DNA from: Martelella lutilitoris
Lineage (GTDB): Bacteria; Pseudomonadota; Alphaproteobacteria; Rhizobiales; Rhizobiaceae
Assembly (NCBI RefSeq): GCF_016598595.1
Contig: NZ_CP066786.1
Coordinates: 3,673,501-3,737,500 of the forward strand
Direction: 5' to 3'
Length of the DNA stretch: 64,000 nt
Shown here: piece by piece, positions 17,090-25,824 of the stretch
Layout of the letters: each line of letters opens with the position of its first letter
Position numbering within the stretch: the first letter of the stretch is position 1
The notes under the pieces: generated by a model
Databases searched by the model: none
Told to the model about the DNA's origin: nothing
What the model saw: only the letters and a program-made list of their open reading frames with translations
Made by a program: the position numbers and the translations under genes

Positions 17090-17875
17090 ATGATGAACAC
17101 CCATTCCGCGAGCACGGATATCCTGACGGTCGAGATCGACGGCCCGGTCGCGACCCTGACCATGAACCGGCCCGAAAAGCGCAATGCCATGTGCGATGCG
17201 CTGCTGGACGCGCTGGACGCGTTTTTCAGCAAGCCGCCGGAGGATATCCGCGTCGTCATCCTCACCGGTGCGGGCGGTCACTACTGCTCCGGGCTTGATC
17301 TTGCCGAACACGTCGCCCGCGACGCCGAAGGCACGATGTATCATTCGCGCAACTGGCACCGGGTGATGGAGCGCATCCAGTTTTCCGGCCTGCCGGTCGT
17401 TTCCGCCATGTTCGGCGCGGTGATCGGCGGCGGGCTGGAGCTTGCATCCGCCACCCATGTGCGCATCGCCGAACCCTCGACGATCTTCCAGCTGCCGGAA
17501 GGCATGCGCGGCATATTCGTCGGCGGCGGCGCGACAGTCGGCGTCGGTCGCATTCTCGGCCCTGACCGGATGCGCGAGATGATGCTGACGGGACGCGCCT
17601 ACAATGCCGAGGAAGGAATGATGCTGGGACTCACCCATTACAGCGTCGGCGAGGGCGAGGCATTGCCCCTGGCCCGCCGGCTAGGGGCCAAGATCGCGAA
17701 GAACGCCCAGCTTTCGAATTACATGATGATCCAGGCGATCAGCCGGATCGCAGACATGCCGCGCGCGGACGGGCTCTTTGCCGAAAGCCTGTGCGCGGCC
17801 GTATCGCAGACGAGCGCGGATGCCGAGGAAGGCCTCAACGCTTTTCTGCAGAAGCGCGCGCCTGTCTTTCGCTAG
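17090..17875 (+). CDS. Crotonase family enoyl-CoA hydratase
   Basis: Encodes 261 residues. The crotonase fold is shown by L-T-M-N-R-P-E-K-R-N-A-M (about residues 23-34), the oxyanion-hole segments H-Y-C-S-G-L-D-L and F-G-A-V-I-G-G-G-L-E-L-A, and the E-G-M-R-G-I-F-V-G-G-G-A segment, where family members keep catalytic residues. In this operon it most likely hydrates hydroxycinnamoyl-CoA. Homologues either stop at hydration (beta-oxidative route) or also cleave to an aldehyde (Ech/HCHL type). The dehydrogenase and amidohydrolase in the operon, and the absence of a vanillin-type aldehyde dehydrogenase, favour the non-aldehyde route. The start may be either of two consecutive ATG codons. Confidence 0.82.
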   Translation: MMNTHSASTDILTVEIDGPVATLTMNRPEKRNAMCDALLDALDAFFSKPPEDIRVVILTGAGGHYCSGLDLAEHVARDAEGTMYHSRNWHRVMERIQFSGLPVVSAMFGAVIGGGLELASATHVRIAEPSTIFQLPEGMRGIFVGGGATVGVGRILGPDRMREMMLTGRAYNAEEGMMLGLTHYSVGEGEALPLARRLGAKIAKNAQLSNYMMIQAISRIADMPRADGLFAESLCAAVSQTSADAEEGLNAFLQKRAPVFR

Positions 17876-17958
17876 ACCGGCTTTTCGCCGGCAGGGAGAG
17901 AGGCGGGCGGAAATGCACGCGCATATCGTCCAGTCAGTCTTTAGGGAGGAGAACCGTC

Positions 17959-19008
17959 ATGACTGATCGTTTGAAAATGACCCGCCGCACGGCGCTTGCC
18001 GCATTGGGGACGGCGCTGGCCGCCCCCGTATTCCTGCGCCAGGCGCATGCGGCGGAAGTGACGCTGAAGCTGCACCACTTCCTGCCGGCCATGGCGCCGG
18101 TGCAGAAAAACGTGTTCGAGCCCTGGGCCAAGGAACTCGCCGAGGCGTCCAACGGGGCGATCGAGGTACAGATCTACCCGGCCATGCAGCTCGGCGGCAA
18201 GGCGCCGCAGCTTGCCGACCAGGCCCGTCAGGGTATCGTCGACATCGCCTGGACGCTGCCGGTCTATACGCCGGACCGTTTCCCGGTGGCCGAAACCATG
18301 GCACTGCCCTTCATGGTGACGGACGCGGAGAAGACTTCCGTTGCCATGGACACGCTGATGCGCGAATTCGGTCAGGACGAATACAAGGGCATGAAACCGC
18401 TCGCCTTTCACACGCATGCCGGCGGCAAGCTGCACACCCGCGACAAGGGTATCACCTCGACCGCCGACATGGCCGGCATGCGGCTCCGCGCGCCCAACCA
18501 GTCGACAGGCGAAATGCTGACGGAGCTCGGCGCGGAGGTGGTGTTCTTCCCCGTCACGGAAATGGTGGTCGGCCTTTCCAACGGCGTCATCGACGGCTGC
18601 TGCCTGCCCTTCGAGGTGGTTCCGGCCTACAAGCTGCAGGAACTGACCAGCTATTCCGCCATGCCCGCCCCCGGCGCGCGCGGCATCTACACCAACACCT
18701 TCTCGCTGGTGATGAACGAGCGCGCCTATGAGGCCATGCCCGAGGATGCCCGCAAGGTGCTTGACGACCATTCCGGACCCGCGCTCTCGAAACGTCTGGG
18801 CGCCTCCTTCGACCAGGCGGAGGCCGGCGGCGAAAAGGTTGTCCGGGAGCATGGCAACGAGATCGTCGAGATCCCGGCCGATGTGATCGCCGAATGGCGC
18901 AAGGTCTCCGAGCCAATCGTCGCCAACTGGCAGAAGAAGCTCGACGACAAGGGCTATGACGGCGCGGCTATCATTAAGCGCGCAAACGCACTGCTGGACC
19001 AGGGCTGA
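17959..19008 (+). CDS. TRAP transporter substrate-binding protein (DctP family)
   Basis: Encodes 349 residues. The ATG at 17959 follows AGGGAGGAG; the longer open frame upstream lacks one. The precursor starts with a twin-arginine-like signal (T-R-R-T-A-L-A-A-L) cut near A-H-A-A (residue 31-32), so the protein acts in the periplasm. DctP features include the H-H-F-L-P start of the mature part, Y-P-A-M-Q-L-G-G, and the R-L-R-A-P-N segment that carries the carboxylate-binding arginine in this family. It should deliver an organic acid to the DctQ-DctM pair encoded next. An aromatic acid such as p-coumarate is the likely ligand from context; TarP of Rhodopseudomonas palustris is a TRAP-type precedent. 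Confidence 0.9.
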   Translation: MTDRLKMTRRTALAALGTALAAPVFLRQAHAAEVTLKLHHFLPAMAPVQKNVFEPWAKELAEASNGAIEVQIYPAMQLGGKAPQLADQARQGIVDIAWTLPVYTPDRFPVAETMALPFMVTDAEKTSVAMDTLMREFGQDEYKGMKPLAFHTHAGGKLHTRDKGITSTADMAGMRLRAPNQSTGEMLTELGAEVVFFPVTEMVVGLSNGVIDGCCLPFEVVPAYKLQELTSYSAMPAPGARGIYTNTFSLVMNERAYEAMPEDARKVLDDHSGPALSKRLGASFDQAEAGGEKVVREHGNEIVEIPADVIAEWRKVSEPIVANWQKKLDDKGYDGAAIIKRANALLDQG

Positions 19009-19011
19009 TTG

Positions 19012-19563
19012 ATGGCGGAGAAAACCCCATCCGGCCTCACGAAGCGGGGGGCATCGCGCCCCCGCTTCGCCTGGCTCTACCGGCTTTGCCTTGTCGCGGC
19101 CGGCGCGGGCGGGCTCGCAGCCTTCGCTGCAGCGCTGATGGTCACGCTTTCCGTGCTGATGCGCATTTTCGGCTTCGGCGGCATCCGCGGCGATTTCGAG
19201 GCGGTCGAGCTCGTCTGCGCGGCCTGCGCCTCGCTGTTCCTACCCTACTGCCAGTTCACGAAGGGCCATGTGATGGTCGATCTGTTCACCAACTGGCTTC
19301 CCGCCGCCGGCCAGCGTCGTCTCGACGGTTTCTGGACCGTTCTGTTCGGGCTCGGCTGGTCGGTCATCTGCTGGCGGCTGACCCACGGTCTGGAGACAAT
19401 CCACGGCTATGGCGACCGCACCATGCTGCTCGGCTTTCCCCTGTGGCTGATCTATCTGCCCGCCGTCGCCGGAACAGGGCTTTCGGCGCTCGTCGCCTTC
19501 ATCATTGGCATTGACGATCTGGTCAACGGCCGCGCAACCGATCCCATGACGGAGGGCGCGTGA
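19012..19563 (+). CDS. TRAP transporter small permease subunit (DctQ family)
   Basis: Encodes 183 residues, taking the ATG at 19012 rather than the adjacent in-frame TTG. Four hydrophobic segments are visible (near residues 25-50, 60-85, 105-130 and 140-165), as expected for DctQ. The segment F-E-A-V-E-L-V and the G-H-V-M-V-D motif are typical of the family. DctQ pairs with DctM in the inner membrane to form the sodium-driven uptake complex. It starts 3 bases after dctP stops and its stop codon overlaps the dctM start (TGATG). Confidence 0.88.
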   Translation: MAEKTPSGLTKRGASRPRFAWLYRLCLVAAGAGGLAAFAAALMVTLSVLMRIFGFGGIRGDFEAVELVCAACASLFLPYCQFTKGHVMVDLFTNWLPAAGQRRLDGFWTVLFGLGWSVICWRLTHGLETIHGYGDRTMLLGFPLWLIYLPAVAGTGLSALVAFIIGIDDLVNGRATDPMTEGA

Positions 19564-20885
19564 TGGAACCGATGACCATCGCGCTCGGCATGATCGTCAT
19601 CCTGCTGGCGCTGATCTTCCTCAGAATGCCGATCGCGCTTGCCATGGGCGGCGTCGGCGCGGCGGGCTACATCCTGCTCGGCGGCGCCTCGAGCCTCATC
19701 TTCTATCTCGACACCGCCTGGGTCGACAAGTTCATGTCCTATGAGCTGGCGATCGTACCGCTCTTCATCCTGATGGGTCACATCGCCACCCGCAGCGGCA
19801 TTTCCGCGAAACTCTTCGGCGCTTCGAATGCCTGGATCGGGCATTTTCGCGGCGGGCTTGCCATGGCGGCGGTCGCTGGCTGCGCCATGTTCGGCTCGAT
19901 CTCGGGCTCCTCGCTCGCCACCGCCTCGACCATGGCCCGCGTGGCGCTCCCGGAAATGCGCAAGCACGGCTATTCCGGCGCGTTGTCCGCCGGCTCGCTG
20001 GCCGCCGGCGGCACGCTCGGCATCCTCATTCCGCCCTCGGTAGTGCTGATCATCTATGCGCTTCTGACCGAGCAGAACATCGTCAAGCTGTTCCTGGCGG
20101 CAACCATTCCGGCGACGCTCGCCGTCATCGGCTTCTTCATCGCGATTGCGGTGTTCGTCCGGCTCTTCCCCGAACAGGGGCCGAACCATGACCCTGTGCC
20201 CTATCGCGAGCGTCTCCGCGCCGTGCTCGGCATCTGGCACATCGTCGGCATCTTCGTCGTCGTGCTCGGCGGCATCTATGGCGGCTTCTTCACGCCTGCC
20301 GAGGGCGCATCGGTGGGCGTGGTGCTGACATTGCTGGTCGGCGTCCTGACGGGAGGTCTCACAGTCCGCGACCTGATCGGCTCGCTGATCGACACCGCCG
20401 CAGCCTCGGCAATGATCTTCGCCATCGTCTTCGGCGCGGATATCTTCAACGTGGCACTGGCGCTGAGCCGCATGCCGACCGACATCGCCGCATGGTTCGC
20501 GCAGTCGGGCCTGCCGCCGATGACGGTGATGCTGGCGATCGTGCTCTTCTACCTCGTCATGGGCTGCGTGATGGACAGCCTGTCAATGATCCTGCTTACC
20601 GTGCCGGTCTTCTTTCCGACGGTCATGGCGCTTGACTTCGGCCTGACCCCCGAGCACACGGCGTTGTGGTTCGGCATCATCACGCTTGTGGTGGTCGAGG
20701 TGGGGATGATCACGCCGCCGGTCGGCATGAATCTCTTCGTCATCTCGTCCATGGCGAAACACATACCGCTGAAGACCATCTTCGGCGGCACCATACCCTT
20801 CATCCTGTCGGAGTTGTTGCGGATCATCCTGCTGATCGCATTTCCGGCGCTCAGCTTCTGGCTCGTGGACATCGTCGCGGGCTGA
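19563..20885 (+). CDS. TRAP transporter large permease subunit (DctM family)
   Basis: Encodes 440 residues, a normal DctM length. Many hydrophobic helices are visible, together with family motifs: P-I-A-L-A-M-G, F-I-L-M-G-H-I-A, S-G-S-S-L-A-T-A, L-G-I-L-I-P-P-S, and F-T-P-A-E-G-A. This is the ion-coupled transport channel, which takes substrate from the periplasmic binding protein. The gene overlaps dctQ by one base and is followed by the MarR regulator after 14 bases. Confidence 0.92.
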   Translation: MEPMTIALGMIVILLALIFLRMPIALAMGGVGAAGYILLGGASSLIFYLDTAWVDKFMSYELAIVPLFILMGHIATRSGISAKLFGASNAWIGHFRGGLAMAAVAGCAMFGSISGSSLATASTMARVALPEMRKHGYSGALSAGSLAAGGTLGILIPPSVVLIIYALLTEQNIVKLFLAATIPATLAVIGFFIAIAVFVRLFPEQGPNHDPVPYRERLRAVLGIWHIVGIFVVVLGGIYGGFFTPAEGASVGVVLTLLVGVLTGGLTVRDLIGSLIDTAAASAMIFAIVFGADIFNVALALSRMPTDIAAWFAQSGLPPMTVMLAIVLFYLVMGCVMDSLSMILLTVPVFFPTVMALDFGLTPEHTALWFGIITLVVVEVGMITPPVGMNLFVISSMAKHIPLKTIFGGTIPFILSELLRIILLIAFPALSFWLVDIVAG

Positions 20886-20899
20886 GAGAGAGGACAGAC

Positions 20900-21382
20900 A
20901 TGGCAAGACCAGAGAAAAACGACCCGGCAGAGGGCGACCGCAACGCGCCGGCCGCGACCGACGACATGCTGCGCGCGTTCATAGGCTACAACATGAAGCG
21001 GAGCTTCATCGTTGTCCGCGAGGACCTGCATCGCGTGCTGGAGCCGCTCGGCCTCAAGGTCGCGACCTTTTCGGCGCTCTCGGTCGTCGTCGAAAACCCG
21101 GATATCTCACAGTCTCAACTTGCCCAGGTCCTGAAGCTGGAACGCTCGGGCATGGTGGTGCTGGTCGATTCACTGGAAGGCGACGACCTGATTTCGCGCA
21201 ACCGCGTGCCCGGTGACAGGCGCACCTATGCGCTGCGCGCCACGCCGAAGGGTCGTCGATTATGGGAGAAGGCCCGCGCCGTGGCGACCGCGCATGAGGC
21301 CGCGCTGTTCGGCCCCGTCCTGGATGAGAAAGAGCGCGCGCTCCTCCTGAGCCTGCTCCAGCGGGTGAGCCGCGCGCTTTGA
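20900..21382 (+). CDS. MarR family transcriptional regulator
   Basis: Encodes 160 residues. The ATG at 20900 follows GAGAGAGGACAG; the longer frame upstream lies inside dctM. The winged-helix core is clear: S-Q-S-Q-L-A-Q-V-L-K-L-E-R-S-G-M-V as the recognition region and D-R-R-T-Y-A-L in the wing, the usual MarR signature. In hydroxycinnamate clusters (CouR, FerR) such repressors release DNA when an aryl-CoA ester accumulates, and that is the likely signal here. The candidate operator is the 16222-16236 palindrome at the operon's start. Its location between the transporter and the ligase supports that role. Confidence 0.85.
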   Translation: MARPEKNDPAEGDRNAPAATDDMLRAFIGYNMKRSFIVVREDLHRVLEPLGLKVATFSALSVVVENPDISQSQLAQVLKLERSGMVVLVDSLEGDDLISRNRVPGDRRTYALRATPKGRRLWEKARAVATAHEAALFGPVLDEKERALLLSLLQRVSRAL

Positions 21383-21485
21383 AGAAGCGCGAAGGGTCGG
21401 AGGAGGCCTTTCGCCGTCAGCGAACATATCGAGAGGAGAGGAGGTCCGCGGCTTTGTCTGCCGGAAACCCTCGGGAGGATGAGAC

Positions 21486-23303
21486 ATGGAAGCTCGCGCA
21501 AAGGACCTGACGCTGGTCGCGCATTCGGTGCACATCGAAACACGCAGCGACGGCACGCTTTTGGCCACATCCAACGTGCCGCTTGACCCGGTTGTCCGCC
21601 ATACCGGCGAATGGCTGGAGACATGGGCGCGGGACGCGCCGGACCGCACCTTCCTCGCCGAAAGGTCGGGCGACGGCTGGCGCGAGCATGGCTACCAGGA
21701 CGTGCTGGAGATGGTGCGCGCGCTTGCCGCGGGCCTTATTGCGCGCGGCTTCGGGTCGGAACGGCCGATCCTGATCATGTCCGGCAACGGCGTCGATCAC
21801 GCGCTCCTGTCGTTTGCCGCTCAATATGCCGGCATTCCGACGGCCCCGCTTGCCGAACAATATTCTCTGATCGAGGAAGCCCACGGCCGGCTCGCCTATG
21901 CGATCGCCAAGATCAACCCGGCGCTCGCCTTCGTCGATGACGCCGGCAAGTTCGCTGCCGCCCTTTCGCGGCCGGAGTTCGATCATATTCCCGTGGTCGC
22001 GGTAAGGACCGAAGGCGCGCCGCGCGCCGTGATTGCCTTTTCCGACCTGATGCGGGGCGATCCGGCGGTCGATCTGGAAGCCGCCCATGCCAGGGTCGGG
22101 CCCGACACGCTGGCGAAACTGCTTTTCACCTCCGGATCGACCTCCAACCCCAAGGCGGTGATGACGACCCAGCGGATGATGTGCGCCAATCAGAGCCAGA
22201 TGGCCTCGGTCCTGCCTTTCCTGAAGGAGCGTCCGCCGGTCATTTGCGACTGGTTGCCGTGGAACCACGTTTTCGGCGGCTCGCACAATGTCAACATGAT
22301 GCTCGCCCATGGCGGCAGCCTCTATATCGACCACGGCAAACCGACAGCGCGCGACATTGGCACGAGCATCGAGAACATCAAGATGCATCCGGGTAATCTC
22401 GCCTTCAATGTGCCGGTTGGCTTTTCCATGCTGGTCCACGCCATGGAGAAGGACCTTCACCTGCGCGAAGCCTTCTTCAGCGACCTCGACATGCTGTTTT
22501 ACGCCGGCGCCTCGCTGCCGCAGGACATCTGGACGCGGCTTGAAGACATGGCGATGGAGGTGCAGGGTCGCCTGCCGCTGATGATCGCTTCCTGGGGCAT
22601 GACGGAGACTGCGCCTGCAACCATCATGCTGCACGAGCAGATCGGCCGTTCCGGGGTGGTCGGCGTGCCGCTTCCCGGAACCGAAGTCAAACTGATACCC
22701 GACGCGGAAATGCGCTGCGAACTGAGGGTCAAGGGCATCAACGTCATGCCCGGCTATTTCGGCGACCCTGAGAAGACAGCCGAAAGCTTCGATGAGGAAG
22801 GCTTCCTCATCACCGGCGACGCGCTGCGCTTCGTCGACCCCGACGATTACGACCGGGGCCTTTATTTCGATGGCCGCGTCTCCGAGGATTTCAAGCTGAT
22901 GACGGGCACCTGGGTGCAGGCCGGAAAGCTTCGCCTGGAAGCGCTGGAGGCGCTGAAGGGCCAGGTGCGCGACGTCGTCGTCTGCGGCCACGACCGCGGC
23001 GAGATCGGTCTTTTCATCTTTCCCAATCCCGATGCCGTGCATGACGGCAACACGTCGGAGGGCGCGGTCATCGACGCGCATCTGCAGGCCGCAATCCACT
23101 GGGAGCTTCGGCTTCTGGCGCGCAAGGCCACGGGTTCGGCCCGGCGCATCGCCCGCGCCATCATTCTCGCCGAACCGCCGAGCCTGAAGGATGGCGAAGT
23201 CACCGACAAGGGATCGCTCAACACGCGCAAGATCATCACCCGCCGTGCGGAACTTCTCGAACGGCTCTATGATAACCAGGACCCGGCCCTCATCCGGGTC
23301 TGA
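21486..23303 (+). CDS. Hydroxycinnamate (feruloyl-type) CoA ligase
   Basis: Encodes 605 residues of the ANL adenylate-forming family. The phosphate loop is T-S-G-S-T-S-N-P-K (215-223), followed later by S-W-G-M-T-E-T-A-P, the hinge-side T-G-D-A motif, and a C-terminal lysine in G-S-L-N-T-R-K expected to drive adenylation. Length and the D-W-L-P-W-N-H-V-F-G-G stretch match feruloyl-CoA synthases rather than short fatty-acid ligases. It should convert p-coumarate, ferulate or similar acids with ATP and CoA to the CoA ester, the committed step. GGGAGG precedes the ATG. It is followed 11 bases later by the amidohydrolase. Confidence 0.87.
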   Translation: MEARAKDLTLVAHSVHIETRSDGTLLATSNVPLDPVVRHTGEWLETWARDAPDRTFLAERSGDGWREHGYQDVLEMVRALAAGLIARGFGSERPILIMSGNGVDHALLSFAAQYAGIPTAPLAEQYSLIEEAHGRLAYAIAKINPALAFVDDAGKFAAALSRPEFDHIPVVAVRTEGAPRAVIAFSDLMRGDPAVDLEAAHARVGPDTLAKLLFTSGSTSNPKAVMTTQRMMCANQSQMASVLPFLKERPPVICDWLPWNHVFGGSHNVNMMLAHGGSLYIDHGKPTARDIGTSIENIKMHPGNLAFNVPVGFSMLVHAMEKDLHLREAFFSDLDMLFYAGASLPQDIWTRLEDMAMEVQGRLPLMIASWGMTETAPATIMLHEQIGRSGVVGVPLPGTEVKLIPDAEMRCELRVKGINVMPGYFGDPEKTAESFDEEGFLITGDALRFVDPDDYDRGLYFDGRVSEDFKLMTGTWVQAGKLRLEALEALKGQVRDVVVCGHDRGEIGLFIFPNPDAVHDGNTSEGAVIDAHLQAAIHWELRLLARKATGSARRIARAIILAEPPSLKDGEVTDKGSLNTRKIITRRAELLERLYDNQDPALIRV

Positions 23304-23314
23304 AGGACAAAGAC

Positions 23315-24190
23315 ATGGTTGATTTCTCCAAGGTTCGCGCCATCGATTTCCATACCCACGCCGAAGAAAGCTGCGGCTGCCACGCCGATGACGGCTATGA
23401 CGATCTGCAGTCGGCGATGGCGAAATATTTCAACGCGCCCTGGTCGCATCCGCCGACCATTCCGGAAACGGCCGCGCACTACCGCAAGATGAACATCGCC
23501 GCGGTAATCTTCCCCGTCGATGCCGAACGCGAGACCGGCTACCGCCGCTACAACAATTACGAGGTCGCCGAGGCCTGCGCCAAGGAAAGCGATATCCTCA
23601 TTCCCTTCGCCTCCATCGACCCGGCCAAGGGCAAGCTCGGCGCGCGGGAGGCCCGCGATCTGGTCGAGAACCACGGCGTCCAGGGCTTCAAGTTCCACCC
23701 AACCATGCAGGGCTTCTACCCCAATGACCGGATGGCCTATCCGCTTTATGAAGCGATTGCAGAGACCGGCAAGCCCGCGCTGTTTCACACCGGCCAGACC
23801 GGCGTCGGTTCCGGCATGAAAGGCGGCAACGGCATGCGGCTGAAATACTCCGATCCGATGTATATCGACGATGTCGCGGTCGATTTTCCCGACATGCCGA
23901 TCATTCTCGCTCATCCCTCCTTCCCCTGGCAGGAGGAGAGCCTGTCGGTCGCCCAGCACAAGCCGAATGTCTATATTGATCTCTCCGGCTGGAGCCCGAA
24001 ATATTTCCCGGAAATCCTGGTGCGCTACGCCAATACCTTGCTAAAAAAGAAGATGCTGTTCGGCTCGGACTGGCCGATGATCGCGCCGGAAAAATGGCTC
24101 GACGCCTTCGACACGGCGGCCTTTCGCGACGAGGTGCGGCCGCTGATCCTGAAGGAAAACGCCATGCGTCTTCTGGGCGTGGAGGCCTGA
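23315..24190 (+). CDS. Amidohydrolase-2 family hydrolase, CouO-like role
   Basis: Encodes 291 residues. Metal-binding positions of the amidohydrolase superfamily are visible: D-F-H-T-H (Asp11, His13, His15), F-K-F-H, L-F-H-T-G, L-A-H-P-S and G-S-D-W-P. Members near aryl-CoA ligases, such as CouO of Rhodococcus, have been assigned to hydrolytic removal of the acetyl unit, turning the 3-keto aryl-propionyl-CoA into the benzoate directly. That would release 4-hydroxybenzoate, the substrate of PobA encoded in the same region. The protein is probably cytoplasmic. Which member of the family performs exactly this reaction cannot be read from sequence. Confidence 0.78.
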   Translation: MVDFSKVRAIDFHTHAEESCGCHADDGYDDLQSAMAKYFNAPWSHPPTIPETAAHYRKMNIAAVIFPVDAERETGYRRYNNYEVAEACAKESDILIPFASIDPAKGKLGAREARDLVENHGVQGFKFHPTMQGFYPNDRMAYPLYEAIAETGKPALFHTGQTGVGSGMKGGNGMRLKYSDPMYIDDVAVDFPDMPIILAHPSFPWQEESLSVAQHKPNVYIDLSGWSPKYFPEILVRYANTLLKKKMLFGSDWPMIAPEKWLDAFDTAAFRDEVRPLILKENAMRLLGVEA

Positions 24191-24191
24191 A

Positions 24192-25748
24192 ATGATCCCG
24201 TTTTCTGCTTCCGTTGACGATATCCTGTTCTCGCTGCGCGATGTCGCCCGCGCCGACCGTCTCCCCGACTGGGACGAGGGGCTCGCCTCCGAGATCATCG
24301 GCCATTTTGCCGATTTTGCCGAAGGGGTGATCGCCCCGATCAACGCCGCGGGCGATGCCGAGGGCTGCCGCCTGGAAGATGGCCGGGTTAAGATGCCGGA
24401 AGGCTTCGCCGATGCCTTTCGCCAGCTGGCGGACGGCGGCTGGCAGGGGCTCACCGCGCCGGAAGATTTCGGCGGCATGGGGCTTTCGCCGGTCATCGCA
24501 TCCGCCGTTTCGGAAATCTTCTCCGGCGCCAACCACGCGCTGCAAATGGTCTCGAGCCTGGTGCCGGCAGCCGTCGAGACGCTGTTGCGCTTCGGCACCG
24601 AAAAACAGCAACAGGACTGGATCCCGTCGCTGATCTCGGGAGAGACGCTGTCGACCATGTGCCTGACCGAGCCTGGCGCCGGTTCCGACCTCGGCCGCAT
24701 CCGCACCACGGGCCGCAGGGACGGCGATGCCTGGCGGCTGAACGGCGAGAAGATCTTCATTTCCGGCGGCGATCAGGACCTTTCCGATAACATACTGCAT
24801 CTCGTTCTCGCCCGCACGGGCGCGACCGAGGACGGGGTGAAGGGCCTCTCCCTCTTCCTGTGCGACAAGAACAGCGCCGGCGACGCGATCAAGATCACGC
24901 GAATCGAGGAGAAGCTCGGTCTCCACGCCTCGCCCACATGCCAGATGGCGTTCGACGACACGCCGGCCGAACTGATCGGCGTCGAGGGAGAAGGCCTGAA
25001 GGCGATGTTCACGGTGATGAACCATGCGCGCATCGACGTTTCACTGCAGGGCGTCGCCCATGCCGCGCGGGCCTCGGCGATTGCGACAGCCTATGCCGGC
25101 GAACGCCAGCAGGGCCGCAAACCCGATGGCAGCCCGGCCATGCTCTCGGACCATGCCGATGTGCGACGGATGCTCGACGAACAACGGGCGCTCGCCCTCG
25201 GCAGCCGCGCCATGTGCCATGTGGCGCTGGTGGAAATGGCCCTTGGCGCCCGCCCGGCGCTCGTCGATTTCCTGACCCCCGTGTGCAAGCTGTTTTCCTC
25301 CGAGGCCGGCATCCGCGCCGCCGATCTCGGCATCCAGGTGCTCGGCGGCTATGGCTATCTGACGGAGTACGGCCTGTCGCAGGTCTGGCGCGATGCCCGC
25401 ATCACCGCCATCTATGAAGGCGCGAACGGCATTCACGCGCTGACAACGGCAACGCGCGGCCTGCGTTTTGCCGGCGGCGCGGGGGCCGACGCCTTTGCCG
25501 CCTTGATCTGTGAGCTCGCCGGCGACGAGACGGAGGTAATCACACTTCTGTCCGCCTGGCAGGACTGGCGCGCGCGACTTGTCGCCGCCGATGATCCGTC
25601 GCAAGAGGCCCATGATTTTGCATTGCTGACCGCCAACCTCTTCTACAGGGCCGCCTGGTGCCGCATCGCAGCCGCCGCTCCCGAAGATGCCGCCGTGTCC
25701 ACGCTGAAACGCCACGTCCTGGCAGCGCCCCAGCCCGTCCGGCTCTAG
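24192..25748 (+). CDS. Acyl-CoA dehydrogenase
   Basis: Encodes 518 residues in three acyl-CoA dehydrogenase domains: helical N-terminus, a beta domain with C-L-T-E-P-G-A-G-S-D-L, and a C-terminal helical domain with Q-V-L-G-G-Y-G-Y and I-Y-E-G-A-N-G, which holds the catalytic glutamate. An extra C-terminal region of roughly 90 residues makes it longer than the common 380-residue enzymes. It starts one base after the amidohydrolase and ends the operon. A flavin dehydrogenase is not needed for unsaturated cinnamates. Its presence suggests that saturated side chains, such as dihydro-p-coumarate, are also taken in and desaturated first. This is inference. Confidence 0.85.
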   Translation: MIPFSASVDDILFSLRDVARADRLPDWDEGLASEIIGHFADFAEGVIAPINAAGDAEGCRLEDGRVKMPEGFADAFRQLADGGWQGLTAPEDFGGMGLSPVIASAVSEIFSGANHALQMVSSLVPAAVETLLRFGTEKQQQDWIPSLISGETLSTMCLTEPGAGSDLGRIRTTGRRDGDAWRLNGEKIFISGGDQDLSDNILHLVLARTGATEDGVKGLSLFLCDKNSAGDAIKITRIEEKLGLHASPTCQMAFDDTPAELIGVEGEGLKAMFTVMNHARIDVSLQGVAHAARASAIATAYAGERQQGRKPDGSPAMLSDHADVRRMLDEQRALALGSRAMCHVALVEMALGARPALVDFLTPVCKLFSSEAGIRAADLGIQVLGGYGYLTEYGLSQVWRDARITAIYEGANGIHALTTATRGLRFAGGAGADAFAALICELAGDETEVITLLSAWQDWRARLVAADDPSQEAHDFALLTANLFYRAAWCRIAAAAPEDAAVSTLKRHVLAAPQPVRL

Positions 25749-25780
25749 CTTTCTGACGCTTGCCGGGAACGGCTGCGCCA

Positions 25781-25811
25781 TGCACAATGCGGCTGTTGTT
25801 CGCATTGTGCA
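25781..25811 (+). promoter_or_regulatory. Perfect inverted repeat before the IclR gene
   Basis: Two 11-base arms, TGCACAATGCG at 25781-25791 and its exact complement at 25801-25811, flank a 9-base spacer. The element sits 14 bases before the start codon chosen for the IclR regulator and overlaps an upstream in-frame ATG, which is the reason for rejecting that ATG. It is probably an autoregulatory operator. Confidence 0.6.
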
Positions 25812-25824
25812 CACAGGACCGACC

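Noticed and set aside
17090..17875. Crotonase as a hydroxycinnamoyl-CoA hydratase-lyase giving an aldehyde
   Set aside because: Not excluded by sequence, but no aldehyde dehydrogenase is present while an SDR dehydrogenase and a CouO-like amidohydrolase are, so the beta-oxidative route is the better reading.
21417..23099. A 560-codon minus-strand frame opposite the aryl-CoA ligase
   Set aside because: The plus-strand protein shows full ANL motifs; the antisense frame has none.
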